Below, in pieces: positions 7,351-15,531 of a stretch of 17,633 bases of DNA. Source of the DNA: an uncultured Actinotalea sp. (GTDB lineage Bacteria > Actinomycetota > Actinomycetes > Actinomycetales > Cellulomonadaceae). Numbering within the stretch: position 1 is the stretch's first letter; each line of letters begins with the position of its first letter. Where the stretch lies: the NCBI RefSeq assembly GCF_946885855.1, contig NZ_CAMPHH010000038.1, positions 1-17,633 on the forward strand, in the 5' to 3' direction. A program made the position numbers and the translations under genes. The notes beneath the pieces were generated by a model. It was not told the origin of the DNA. It searched no databases and saw only the letters and a list, made by a program, of their open reading frames with translations.

Positions 7351-7886
7351 CAGGCTCCCTCGTCGAAGGTGTTGACCATGGCGTGGGCCGCGCGCTCGAG
7401 GTAGTCCCACAGCGTCGCGTGCGGCAGCGGCGCAAGGCCCAGCTCACCGAGCGCGGTCCGCATGTGCTGCAGCCAGCGGTCCCGGGCCACGGGGCCGACC
7501 CGGTACGGCGCGTGCCGCATCCGCAGGCGGGGGTGGCCGCGCTGGTCGGAGTAGGTGGTCGGGCCGCCCCAGTACTGCTCGAGGAACGTCCGAAGACGGT
7601 CCTCCGCGGGTCCGAGGTCCTCCTCCGGGTACATGGGGCGCAGCACGTCGTCGGTGGCGACGAGCTCGTAGAACCGGGCGACCAGGCGCCGGAACGTCGG
7701 CTCGCCGCCGACCAGCTCGTAGAAGCTCTGCGGAGCGGCGTCCCGGCCCGCGCGGGCGGTGGGAGCGGTGGGGAGCGCGGCGGACGTGGGGGACGTGGGG
7801 GACGTCGAGGACAGGGCGCGGGACGTGCTCGTCGGGGACGCACTCGTCGGGACGGTGTGCAGCGGGAGCGGTTCGCGGTCGGGCAC
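7350..7886 (-). CDS. glbO: Group II truncated haemoglobin (trHbO) with a long N-terminal extension
   Basis: A 2-on-2 globin closely resembling Mycobacterium tuberculosis GlbO, a haem protein that binds O2 and other diatomic ligands and is implicated in redox or nitrosative-stress chemistry. The globin domain begins near residue 53 (SFYELVGGEPTF). Key positions are present: Tyr B10 (Y73 in RFYEL), Tyr CD1 (Y86 in MYPEED), proximal His F8 (H125 in RMRHAPY) and Trp G8 (W138 in RDRWLQ), plus the family stretch EQYWGGPTTYS. Before it lies an unusual tail of about 50 residues rich in Ser, Thr, Pro and Ala, partly built from a 9-bp tandem repeat. GTG 7886 is chosen because GGGAGAGG ends 8 nt before it; the in-frame GTG at 7904 would add six residues. 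The stop overlaps the tesB start by one base. Confidence 0.93.
   Translation of the reverse strand: MPDREPLPLHTVPTSASPTSTSRALSSTSPTSPTSAALPTAPTARAGRDAAPQSFYELVGGEPTFRRLVARFYELVATDDVLRPMYPEEDLGPAEDRLRTFLEQYWGGPTTYSDQRGHPRLRMRHAPYRVGPVARDRWLQHMRTALGELGLAPLPHATLWDYLERAAHAMVNTFDEGA
7782..7808. repeat. 9-bp tandem repeat inside the glbO N-terminal extension
   Basis: GGACGTGGG occurs twice in tandem (7782-7790, 7791-7799), followed by the diverged copy GGACGTCGA (7800-7808). Read on the minus strand it encodes a Ser-Pro-Thr-like repeat in the low-complexity tail. Repeat-number change here would alter tail length without breaking the frame. Confidence 0.7.
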
Positions 7887-7916
7887 GGTCCCATCCTCTC
7901 CCACGCGGGACTACTG

Positions 7917-7945
7917 TTGACGCGGGCGGGCAGACCAGGCAGATC
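7917..7945 (+). promoter_or_regulatory. Candidate promoter for the EIIB gene
   Basis: TTGACG (7917-7922) matches five of six bases of the -35 consensus. At 17-nt spacing the downstream hexamer is CAGATC, a poor -10. The -35 overlaps the minus-strand hexamer AACAGT (7918-7913), a possible -10 for glbO, so the two divergent units may share this short 7905-7974 region. Confidence 0.3.
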
Positions 7946-7974
7946 GGTGACGCGGCAAGCGGGAGGCGACCTCG

Positions 7975-8205
7975 ATGACGAAGGCCGAGCAGATCCTCGC
8001 GGCGCTCGGCGGCGACGGGAACGTCGTCGACCTCGAGCCCTGCATCACCCGCCTGCGCGTCGAGCTCAAGGACCCTGCGCTCGTGGACGAGCCCGCGCTG
8101 CGCGACTCCGGCGCGTTCGGCGTCGTCCGCTCGGGCCGGATCGTGCAGGTCGTCGTCGGGCCCGAGGCCGACACCCTCGCGGCGGACATCGACAGCCTGC
8201 GCTGA
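7975..8205 (+). CDS. Stand-alone PTS EIIB domain, glucose/GlcNAc family
   Basis: A 76-residue protein consisting only of a glucose-family EIIB domain. The phosphorylation motif EPCITRLRVEL places the phospho-accepting cysteine at C23, preceded by the conserved LGGDGNVVDLEPC; the downstream LRDSGAFGVV and VQVVVGPEAD segments also match EIIB. In the phosphotransferase system this domain takes phosphate from EIIA and passes it to the sugar bound by the EIIC permease. No EIIA, EIIC, HPr or EI gene is in the window, so its partners must be encoded elsewhere, as with the split EIIB/EIIC GlcNAc systems of Streptomyces. The ATG at 7975 has GGGAGG about 8 nt upstream. The gene is divergent from glbO and convergent with mscS. 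The 58-nt gap to mscS holds a direct repeat GGCCGACCCG (8227-8236, 8241-8250) but no clear hairpin. Confidence 0.92.
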   Translation: MTKAEQILAALGGDGNVVDLEPCITRLRVELKDPALVDEPALRDSGAFGVVRSGRIVQVVVGPEADTLAADIDSLR

Positions 8206-8263
8206 CGGCAGCGCCGGACGTGCCGAGGCCGACCCGCCTGGGCCGACCCGGGGGCCGGCCGCC

Positions 8264-9328
8264 TCAGCGGTCCTCGCCCGGAGCCTGCCCCTCGTCGGCG
8301 CCCCGGCGGTCGGGCGAGCCGGCCTCGTGCCGGTCCGCGGGACGGTGGGCGTCGGGCTCGCCGACGCTGCTCCGCTCGACCAGCACCTGACGCGGGAGGG
8401 CCAGCCCGACGCCCTCGCTGAGGAACAGCTCGCGGACACGGGCGCGGACGTCCCGCTGGACCGACCACTGCGTCGCCGGGGCGACCTTGAGCAGCATGCG
8501 GAGCATGACCGACTCCGCCGAGAGGGACTCGAAGGCGGTCACCTCCGGCTCGCCGAGCACGTCCGTGGGCCGGGCCGCCGCGACGTCGGCCGCCGCCCGT
8601 GCGACCAGAGCCGTGGCGTGCTCGACGTCCGCGTCGGGCGGCACGGTCACCTCGACCAGGGCCTTGGACCAGCCCTGGGTCATGTTCCCCACGCGCAGGA
8701 TCTCGCCGTTGCGGACGTACCAGAGCGTGCCGGAGAGGTCGCGGATCTGCGTGACCCTCAGGCCGACCGCCTCGACGGTGCCGGTGGCCTCGCCCACGTC
8801 GACGACGTCGCCCACGCCGTACTGGTCCTCGACGAGCATGAAGATGCCGGCCAGGAAGTCCTTGACGAGCGTCTGCGCGCCGAAGCCCAGGGCCACGCCG
8901 ACGACCCCCGCCGAGGCGAGCACCGGGCCGAGGTCCCACTCGTTGATGTTCGCCAGCGCCGTGACGACCAGGACGGTGACGACGATGCCCGCGACCGAGC
9001 GGAGGACCGAGCCCATCGTCTCGGCGCGCTGCACCCGGCGGGCGACGGCCATCGGGTCGGACTCCTCGCCGGGGACGACGCGCGTCTTCATGAGGAGCCG
9101 CCGGGTGTGCGACCGGACCTTCGCCCCGCCGTCGATGACCGAGCGGACCGCGCGGGCGATCGCCCACCGCACGACGGCGAGCAGCACCACGCCGACGAGG
9201 ACCGCGACGAGGCTCTGCAGCGGCCAGCCGACGAGCCACTCGAGGAACTCGTTGCCCTGGTCGACGACACCGTCCAGGGACGGCGTGCCGGAGGGGGAGG
9301 GACGGGGTTCGACGAAGATCGGTCGCAC
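8264..9328 (-). CDS. MscS-family small-conductance mechanosensitive channel
   Basis: A 354-residue membrane channel that opens under membrane tension to release solutes during osmotic downshock. Hydrophobic helices are at about residues 36-58, 108-128 and 133-158. The third is the pore helix, with the Gly/Ala pattern ASAGVVGVALGFGAQTLVKDFLAG typical of MscS TM3 (shown in two parts: ASAGVVGVALGFGA, then QTLVKDFLAG). The beta domain follows (YGVGDVVDVGEATGTVEAVGLR, of which GVGDVVDVG and GTVEAVGLR are the diagnostic parts), then an alpha/beta C-terminal domain. The last 40 residues are hydrophilic, Asp/Arg/Glu-rich and probably disordered. A roughly 50-residue charged cytoplasmic loop separates TM1 and TM2. 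GTG 9328 is the start; a TAGCCT hexamer lies 6 nt before it and no Shine-Dalgarno site is present, pointing to a leaderless message. It is divergent from malQ across 137 nt. Confidence 0.93.
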   Translation of the reverse strand: MRPIFVEPRPSPSGTPSLDGVVDQGNEFLEWLVGWPLQSLVAVLVGVVLLAVVRWAIARAVRSVIDGGAKVRSHTRRLLMKTRVVPGEESDPMAVARRVQRAETMGSVLRSVAGIVVTVLVVTALANINEWDLGPVLASAGVVGVALGFGAQTLVKDFLAGIFMLVEDQYGVGDVVDVGEATGTVEAVGLRVTQIRDLSGTLWYVRNGEILRVGNMTQGWSKALVEVTVPPDADVEHATALVARAAADVAAARPTDVLGEPEVTAFESLSAESVMLRMLLKVAPATQWSVQRDVRARVRELFLSEGVGLALPRQVLVERSSVGEPDAHRPADRHEAGSPDRRGADEGQAPGEDR

Positions 9329-9334
9329 CGCGAC

Positions 9335-9340
9335 AGGCTA
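9335..9340 (-). promoter_or_regulatory. Putative -10 element, leaderless start of mscS
   Basis: The minus-strand TAGCCT fits TANNNT and ends 6 nt (GTCGCG) before the GTG at 9328. No ribosome site intervenes and no good -35 is visible at 17-18 nt. Confidence 0.5.
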
Positions 9341-9453
9341 ACGAGCCCGGGCGCGACGGTGCTGCGGGGTCCGCGGCACCGCGGCGAGCCTCCACGAGGT
9401 CCTCACACGCGGCGCGCGGGCCCTCCGACCCGTCCCGTGGGGGCGTGCTCTGG

Positions 9454-9459
9454 CAGGAT
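9454..9459 (+). promoter_or_regulatory. Putative -10 element, leaderless start of malQ
   Basis: CAGGAT keeps A2, A5 and T6 of TATAAT and ends 6 nt (CGACGC) before the GTG at 9466. No Shine-Dalgarno site lies between. The same spacing is seen at four other genes in this window. Confidence 0.45.
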
Positions 9460-9465
9460 CGACGC

Positions 9466-11640
9466 GTGCCTGAGAACCACGACACCTCGCCCCTGCCGCC
9501 GCCGCTCCTGGAGCTCGCGGCCCGTCACGGGGTCGTCCCCGACTTCTGGGGGTTCGACGGGCAGCACCGCTTCGTCTCCGAGTCGACGATGGTCGCGGTC
9601 CTCGCAGCGCTCGGCGTCGACGCCTCCACGCCGGAGCGGGTCGACCTCGCCCTCGAGCACGCCGAGGACGACGCGTGGCGGCGTGCCCTGCCGCCCGTCG
9701 TGGTCGTCCGGGCGGGCAGCACCGCCGAGGTGCCCGCGCACGTCACCGACGGGCAGCCGGTCGCGGTGCACGTCCGCCTCGAGGACGGTGCCGGGCGCCG
9801 GGACCTGGAGCAGGCCGACGTGTACGTCGCGCCCCGCACGGTCGACGGACGGTCCGTGGGACGGGCGACGTTCCTGGTCCCGGCCGACCTCCCCCTGGGC
9901 TGGCACGAGCTCGTCGCGACGTCGCCGGACGGCGGGGGCCGGTCGACGCTCGTCGTCGTACCCGACCGGCTCGAGCTGGGCGGTGACCTGGCGGAGCGGC
10001 GCGGCTGGGGCTTCATGGCCCAGCTGTACTCGGTGCGCTCGCCGCGGTCCTGGGGAGTGGGCGACCTGGCGGACCTGCGCGAGATCTCGTGGCTCGCCGG
10101 CCGGCGCTGCTCCGCGGACTTCCTGCTCATCAACCCCCTGCACGCGGCCGAGCCCGGCTCGCGCATGACGCCGTCGCCGTACCTGCCGGTGACGCGCCGG
10201 TTCGTCAACCCGCTCTACCTGCGGGTGGAGGACATCCCGGAGACGGCGTACCTGCCGGTTGCCGAGCGGTCCCTCGTCGAGTGGCAGGCGGAGGTCGCCC
10301 GGCCGCTCAGCGAGGACGAGGGGCCCATCGACCGCGACGCCGCCTGGACCGCCAAGAAGGTCGCGCTCGAGGTCGTCTTCGCGGCGCCCCGCTCGACGGC
10401 CCGGCAGGCGGCGTTCGAGGCGTACCGCGAGCTCGAGGGCCCGGGCCTGGAGGACTTCGCCGCCTGGTGCGCGCTCGCGGAGCACTACGAGGGCCGGGCG
10501 TGGCCGGAGGAGGCGTCGGACCGGGGCTCGGACCTGGTCAAGGAGCTGCGCGAGCGGCTCGCCGACCGCATCGAGTTCCACTGCTGGCTCCAGTGGGTCG
10601 CCGACGAGCAGCTGGCCGACGCCCAGCGGGCCGCGCTCGAGGGCGGGATGCGGATCGGGGTCATGCACGACCTCGCCGTGGGCGTGCACCCCGAGGGCGC
10701 CGACGCGTGGGCGATGCGGGACGTCCTCGCGCAGGGCGTCTCGGTCGGTGCGCCGCCGGACATGTACAACCAGCAGGGCCAGGACTGGTCGCAGCCGCCG
10801 TGGCGGCCGGACGCCCTGGCCCGCGCGGCGTACCGGCCGTACCGCGACATGCTCCGCACGATCCTGCGGCACGCGGGCGCCATCCGGATCGACCACGTCC
10901 TCGGGCTGTTCCGTCTGTGGTGGATCCCGTCCGGCGCCGGGGCCCAGAACGGCGCGTACGTGCGCTACGACCACGAGGCCCTCATCGGGATCCTCTGCCT
11001 GGAGGCGCAGCGCGCGGGCGCCGTCGTCATCGGTGAGGACCTCGGGGTGTTCGAGCCGTGGGTCCGCACCTACCTCACCGAGCGCGGCATCCTCGGCACG
11101 TCGGTGCTGTGGTTCGAGTACGAGGGCGACCGGCTCATGGCGCCGGAGAAGTACCGGCCGCTCGCGCTGGCCACGGTGACGACGCACGACCTGCCCCCCA
11201 CCGCCGGCTACCTCGCCGGGGAGCACGTGGACCTCCGTGACCGCCTCGGGCTGCTCACCGAGCCGGTCGAGGTCGTGCGACGGGCGGCGGCCGCCGAGCG
11301 GCAGCAGATGGTGGACGTGCTCGTCGAGCGGGGGCTGGTCGGCGACGACCCGTCCGAGCGCGAGCTCGTCGAGGCGATGCACCGCCTCGTGCTCGCGTCG
11401 CCGTCGGTCCTCGTGGGCGTGTCCCTCGCCGACGCCGTGGGGGAGCGACGTGCCCAGAACCAGCCCGGGACGGATACCGAGTACCCCAACTGGAAGGTCC
11501 CGCTGGCGGACTCCGCGCAGCGGCTGGTGACCGTCGACGAGCTGTTCGAGAACCCGCGCCTGCGGTCGCTCGTCGGGGCGGTGAACGACGCCATCGCCGC
11601 ACCCTCGGCACCGTCGGCACCGTCGGCACCGTCGGCCTGA
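9466..11640 (+). CDS. malQ: 4-alpha-glucanotransferase (amylomaltase, GH77)
   Basis: A 724-residue cytoplasmic enzyme that transfers alpha-1,4-glucan segments between maltodextrins, releasing glucose and building longer chains. Actinobacterial MalQ proteins are about this long because a beta-sandwich region (roughly residues 50-175 here, ending near LVVVPDRLEL) precedes the GH77 barrel. The barrel begins at RGWGFMAQLYSVRSPRSWGVGD. Catalytic residues by GH77 motif are the nucleophile D476 (AIRIDHVLGLFR), acid/base E524 (VIGEDLG) and transition-state stabiliser D575 (TTHDLPPTAGY). NWKVPL near the C-terminus is also typical. The protein ends in an Ala-Pro-Ser repeat. GTG 9466 is preferred over the in-frame GTG at 9445 because a CAGGAT hexamer sits 6 nt upstream. 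It is convergent with pepN, with a strong hairpin between them, and a secreted amylase lies 3.9 kb downstream. Confidence 0.96.
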   Translation: MPENHDTSPLPPPLLELAARHGVVPDFWGFDGQHRFVSESTMVAVLAALGVDASTPERVDLALEHAEDDAWRRALPPVVVVRAGSTAEVPAHVTDGQPVAVHVRLEDGAGRRDLEQADVYVAPRTVDGRSVGRATFLVPADLPLGWHELVATSPDGGGRSTLVVVPDRLELGGDLAERRGWGFMAQLYSVRSPRSWGVGDLADLREISWLAGRRCSADFLLINPLHAAEPGSRMTPSPYLPVTRRFVNPLYLRVEDIPETAYLPVAERSLVEWQAEVARPLSEDEGPIDRDAAWTAKKVALEVVFAAPRSTARQAAFEAYRELEGPGLEDFAAWCALAEHYEGRAWPEEASDRGSDLVKELRERLADRIEFHCWLQWVADEQLADAQRAALEGGMRIGVMHDLAVGVHPEGADAWAMRDVLAQGVSVGAPPDMYNQQGQDWSQPPWRPDALARAAYRPYRDMLRTILRHAGAIRIDHVLGLFRLWWIPSGAGAQNGAYVRYDHEALIGILCLEAQRAGAVVIGEDLGVFEPWVRTYLTERGILGTSVLWFEYEGDRLMAPEKYRPLALATVTTHDLPPTAGYLAGEHVDLRDRLGLLTEPVEVVRRAAAAERQQMVDVLVERGLVGDDPSERELVEAMHRLVLASPSVLVGVSLADAVGERRAQNQPGTDTEYPNWKVPLADSAQRLVTVDELFENPRLRSLVGAVNDAIAAPSAPSAPSAPSA
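11599..11637 (+). repeat. 9-bp tandem repeat encoding an APS tail in malQ
   Basis: About four copies of GCACCGTCG (first copy GCACCCTCG; 11599-11607, 11608-11616, 11617-11625, 11626-11634, then GCC) run up to the stop codon. They encode APSAPSAPSAPSA. The tail lies outside the conserved GH77 fold, so copy number is probably free to vary. Confidence 0.85.
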
Positions 11641-11646
11641 GACCGC

Positions 11647-11689
11647 GACGCCAAGACCCCCGGTGCTCTGCACCGGGGGTCTTGGCGTC
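11647..11689. terminator. Bidirectional terminator hairpin between malQ and pepN
   Basis: A perfect 20-bp inverted repeat (arms 11647-11666 and 11670-11689) encloses the 3-nt loop TCT. It starts 6 nt after the malQ stop and ends 43 nt before the pepN stop on the opposite strand, so it can serve both convergent genes. There is no flanking T-run, as is common for actinobacterial intrinsic terminators. Confidence 0.85.
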
Positions 11690-11732
11690 CGGGGCCGTCC
11701 TGCCCGCCGCGGGAGACTGCTGCGGGACGCGC

Positions 11733-14324
<2,592 letters not shown>

Positions 14325-14423
14325 AGGGGGTGCTCCTCGGTGTCAGGGGTGTGACGTCCGGGGCATCCTCCCACGCAGGTCGCCTCGTGACGGCGGGTAT
14401 TCCTGCTCCCCGCCCAGGGAGGA

Positions 14424-14456
14424 CGGCGCCCGCTGAGGCCCTCCCGGCGGGCGCCG
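14424..14456. other. 10-bp inverted repeat in the pepN / DsbA-like intergenic region
   Basis: CGGCGCCCGC (14424-14433) and GCGGGCGCCG (14447-14456) are perfectly complementary around a 13-nt loop. Because the flanking genes diverge, a terminator role is not expected; an operator or an RNA leader structure is possible. I see no other clear signal between 14325 and 14521 apart from the two Shine-Dalgarno sites. Confidence 0.45.
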
Positions 14457-14521
14457 GGAATGCGCGCCGCCGTCGGCTGTTGTCCTCTGGTCAGGGGGAC
14501 CCGTCGACACGGAGGAGAGCC

Positions 14522-15199
14522 ATGACCACGGCAGGCCAGAGCACCCGCACCACCGACCACGTCCCCGCCCAGGCGACCGCCCCGGACGCGCACCAGCGCG
14601 TCCGCGCGGACTTCTGGTTCGACCCGCTGTGCCCGTGGGCGTGGATGACGTCCCGGTGGATGACGGAGGTCGAGGGCCTGCGACCGGTCGACGTGCGCTG
14701 GCACGTCATGAGCCTGGCCGTGCTCAACGAGGGCCGGGACCTGCCGGAGGACTACCGGCGCATGATGGACGCGGCCTGGGGCCCGGTGCGGGTCATCACG
14801 GCGGCACGGCTGGCGCACGGCGAGGAGGTCGTCAAGCCGCTGTACGACGCGATCGGGACGCGCCTGCACCCCGGCGGTCGCCGCGAGGAGCTGCGCGAGG
14901 TCCTCGCCGAGTCCCTCGAGGAGGTCGGGCTGCCCGCCGGGCTCCTGGACGCCGCGGACTCCGACGCGCACGACGCGGAGCTGCGGGCGTCGCACCAGCG
15001 TGCCATCGACCTCGTGGGCGACGAGGTCGGTACGCCGGTCGTGGCGGTCGAGGGCGTGGCGTACTTCGGCCCCGTGATGACGCCGGCCCCGAAGGGCGAG
15101 GACGCCGGGCGCCTGTGGGACGGCCTCGTCCTCATGACGCAGGTGCCGGGCTTCTACGAGCTGAAGCGGACACGGACGCAGGGCCCCGTCTTCGACTGA
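14522..15199 (+). CDS. DsbA-like thioredoxin-fold protein, Rv2466c family, with a CPWA active site
   Basis: A 225-residue thioredoxin-fold protein with a helical insert, strongly resembling M. tuberculosis Rv2466c, a mycothiol-dependent reductase that activates nitro-compounds. Shared landmarks are FWFDPLCPWxW (31-41), HVMSLAVLNE (61-70), AWGPVRV (85-91), the cis-Pro loop GTP (170-172), the AYFGPV segment (180-185) and the C-terminal ELKRTRT. The active site reads C37-P-W-A40: the resolving cysteine of the CPWC motif is Ala, so any redox cycle would be monothiol, probably with mycothiol as partner. A 25-residue polar N-terminal tail is not a signal peptide, so it should be cytoplasmic. The ATG at 14522 has GGAGG 6 nt upstream (GGAGGAGAGCC). 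It is divergent from pepN and followed by a GC hairpin, so it is probably monocistronic. Confidence 0.9.
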   Translation: MTTAGQSTRTTDHVPAQATAPDAHQRVRADFWFDPLCPWAWMTSRWMTEVEGLRPVDVRWHVMSLAVLNEGRDLPEDYRRMMDAAWGPVRVITAARLAHGEEVVKPLYDAIGTRLHPGGRREELREVLAESLEEVGLPAGLLDAADSDAHDAELRASHQRAIDLVGDEVGTPVVAVEGVAYFGPVMTPAPKGEDAGRLWDGLVLMTQVPGFYELKRTRTQGPVFD

Positions 15200-15237
15200 G
15201 ACCCCTCCGGACCGACGCCGGACGCGACCCGGTCCCC

Positions 15238-15274
15238 ACGACGCCGCCGCCGGACCTCCCAGCGGCGGCGTCGT
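15238..15274 (+). terminator. Terminator hairpin after the DsbA-like gene
   Basis: Arms 15238-15250 and 15262-15274 form a perfect 13-bp stem (ACGACGCCGCCGC with its complement) around an 11-nt loop. The stem begins 39 nt past the stop codon and is followed by CCGTTCT. It separates this gene from the amylase control region. Confidence 0.65.
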
Positions 15275-15370
15275 CCGTTCTGGCACGAATCGCACCGAGC
15301 TGTCCGCCGATGTGCCCCTGACCTGCGTACTCGCGACGAGCCGGTGGCGTGACCAGCCTGCGGCCAGGTC

Positions 15371-15399
15371 TTGCGCGGTCACCCGGACGGCCCTACCGT
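15371..15399 (+). promoter_or_regulatory. Candidate promoter of the alpha-amylase gene
   Basis: TTGCGC (15371-15376) and TACCGT (15394-15399) are separated by 17 nt and fit the relaxed actinobacterial TTGNNN-17-TANNNT pattern. Transcription would start near 15406, giving a leader of about 126 nt before the ATG at 15532. Most of the 332-nt gap 15200-15531 is accounted for by the upstream terminator, this promoter and the repeats that overlap it; I see nothing further between 15446 and 15531. Confidence 0.45.
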
Positions 15400-15444
15400 T
15401 GCAATCCTTCCAGGTTGTTGCGGGAGATCTTTCAACCCGTTGCA
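15396..15444 (+). promoter_or_regulatory. TTGCA-type repeats, possible operator for the amylase gene
   Basis: CCGTTGCA occurs at 15396-15403 and again at 15437-15444, with the related GGTTGTTGC (15413-15421) and the partly inverted TTTCAAC (15430-15436) between them. The first copy overlaps the proposed -10 and the second lies about 35 nt into the transcript, where a repressor would block transcription. LacI-family maltose regulators of Streptomyces bind TTGCA-containing sites at amylase promoters; assignment to such a regulator here is inference. Confidence 0.4.
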
Positions 15445-15531
15445 TGCGCTCCACTCGAGGCCGTCGCACCGATGCGGCGGCTGGCCGTCACCGGGTCATC
15501 GCCGACCCGGCCGACCCGAATGGACCGACAC

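Noticed and set aside
4858..7404. An 848-codon open frame on the plus strand
   Set aside because: It runs antisense through the SDR, topoisomerase IB and tesB genes, each of which has catalytic motifs on the minus strand. Its composition is typical of a shadow frame.
8206..8263. Terminator between the EIIB gene and mscS
   Set aside because: Only a weak 5-bp stem (CGGCA/TGCCG) and a 14-nt-spaced direct repeat were found; not enough to call.
9445..9465. Upstream in-frame GTG for malQ at 9445
   Set aside because: It would place the CAGGAT hexamer inside the coding region and adds seven residues (MLWQDRR) not needed by the family. GTG 9466 has the leaderless spacing seen at other genes.
15349..15531. 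Longer amylase start sites, including GTG 15349
   Set aside because: They would add up to 61 residues ahead of a normal signal peptide and put the proposed promoter and repeats inside the gene.
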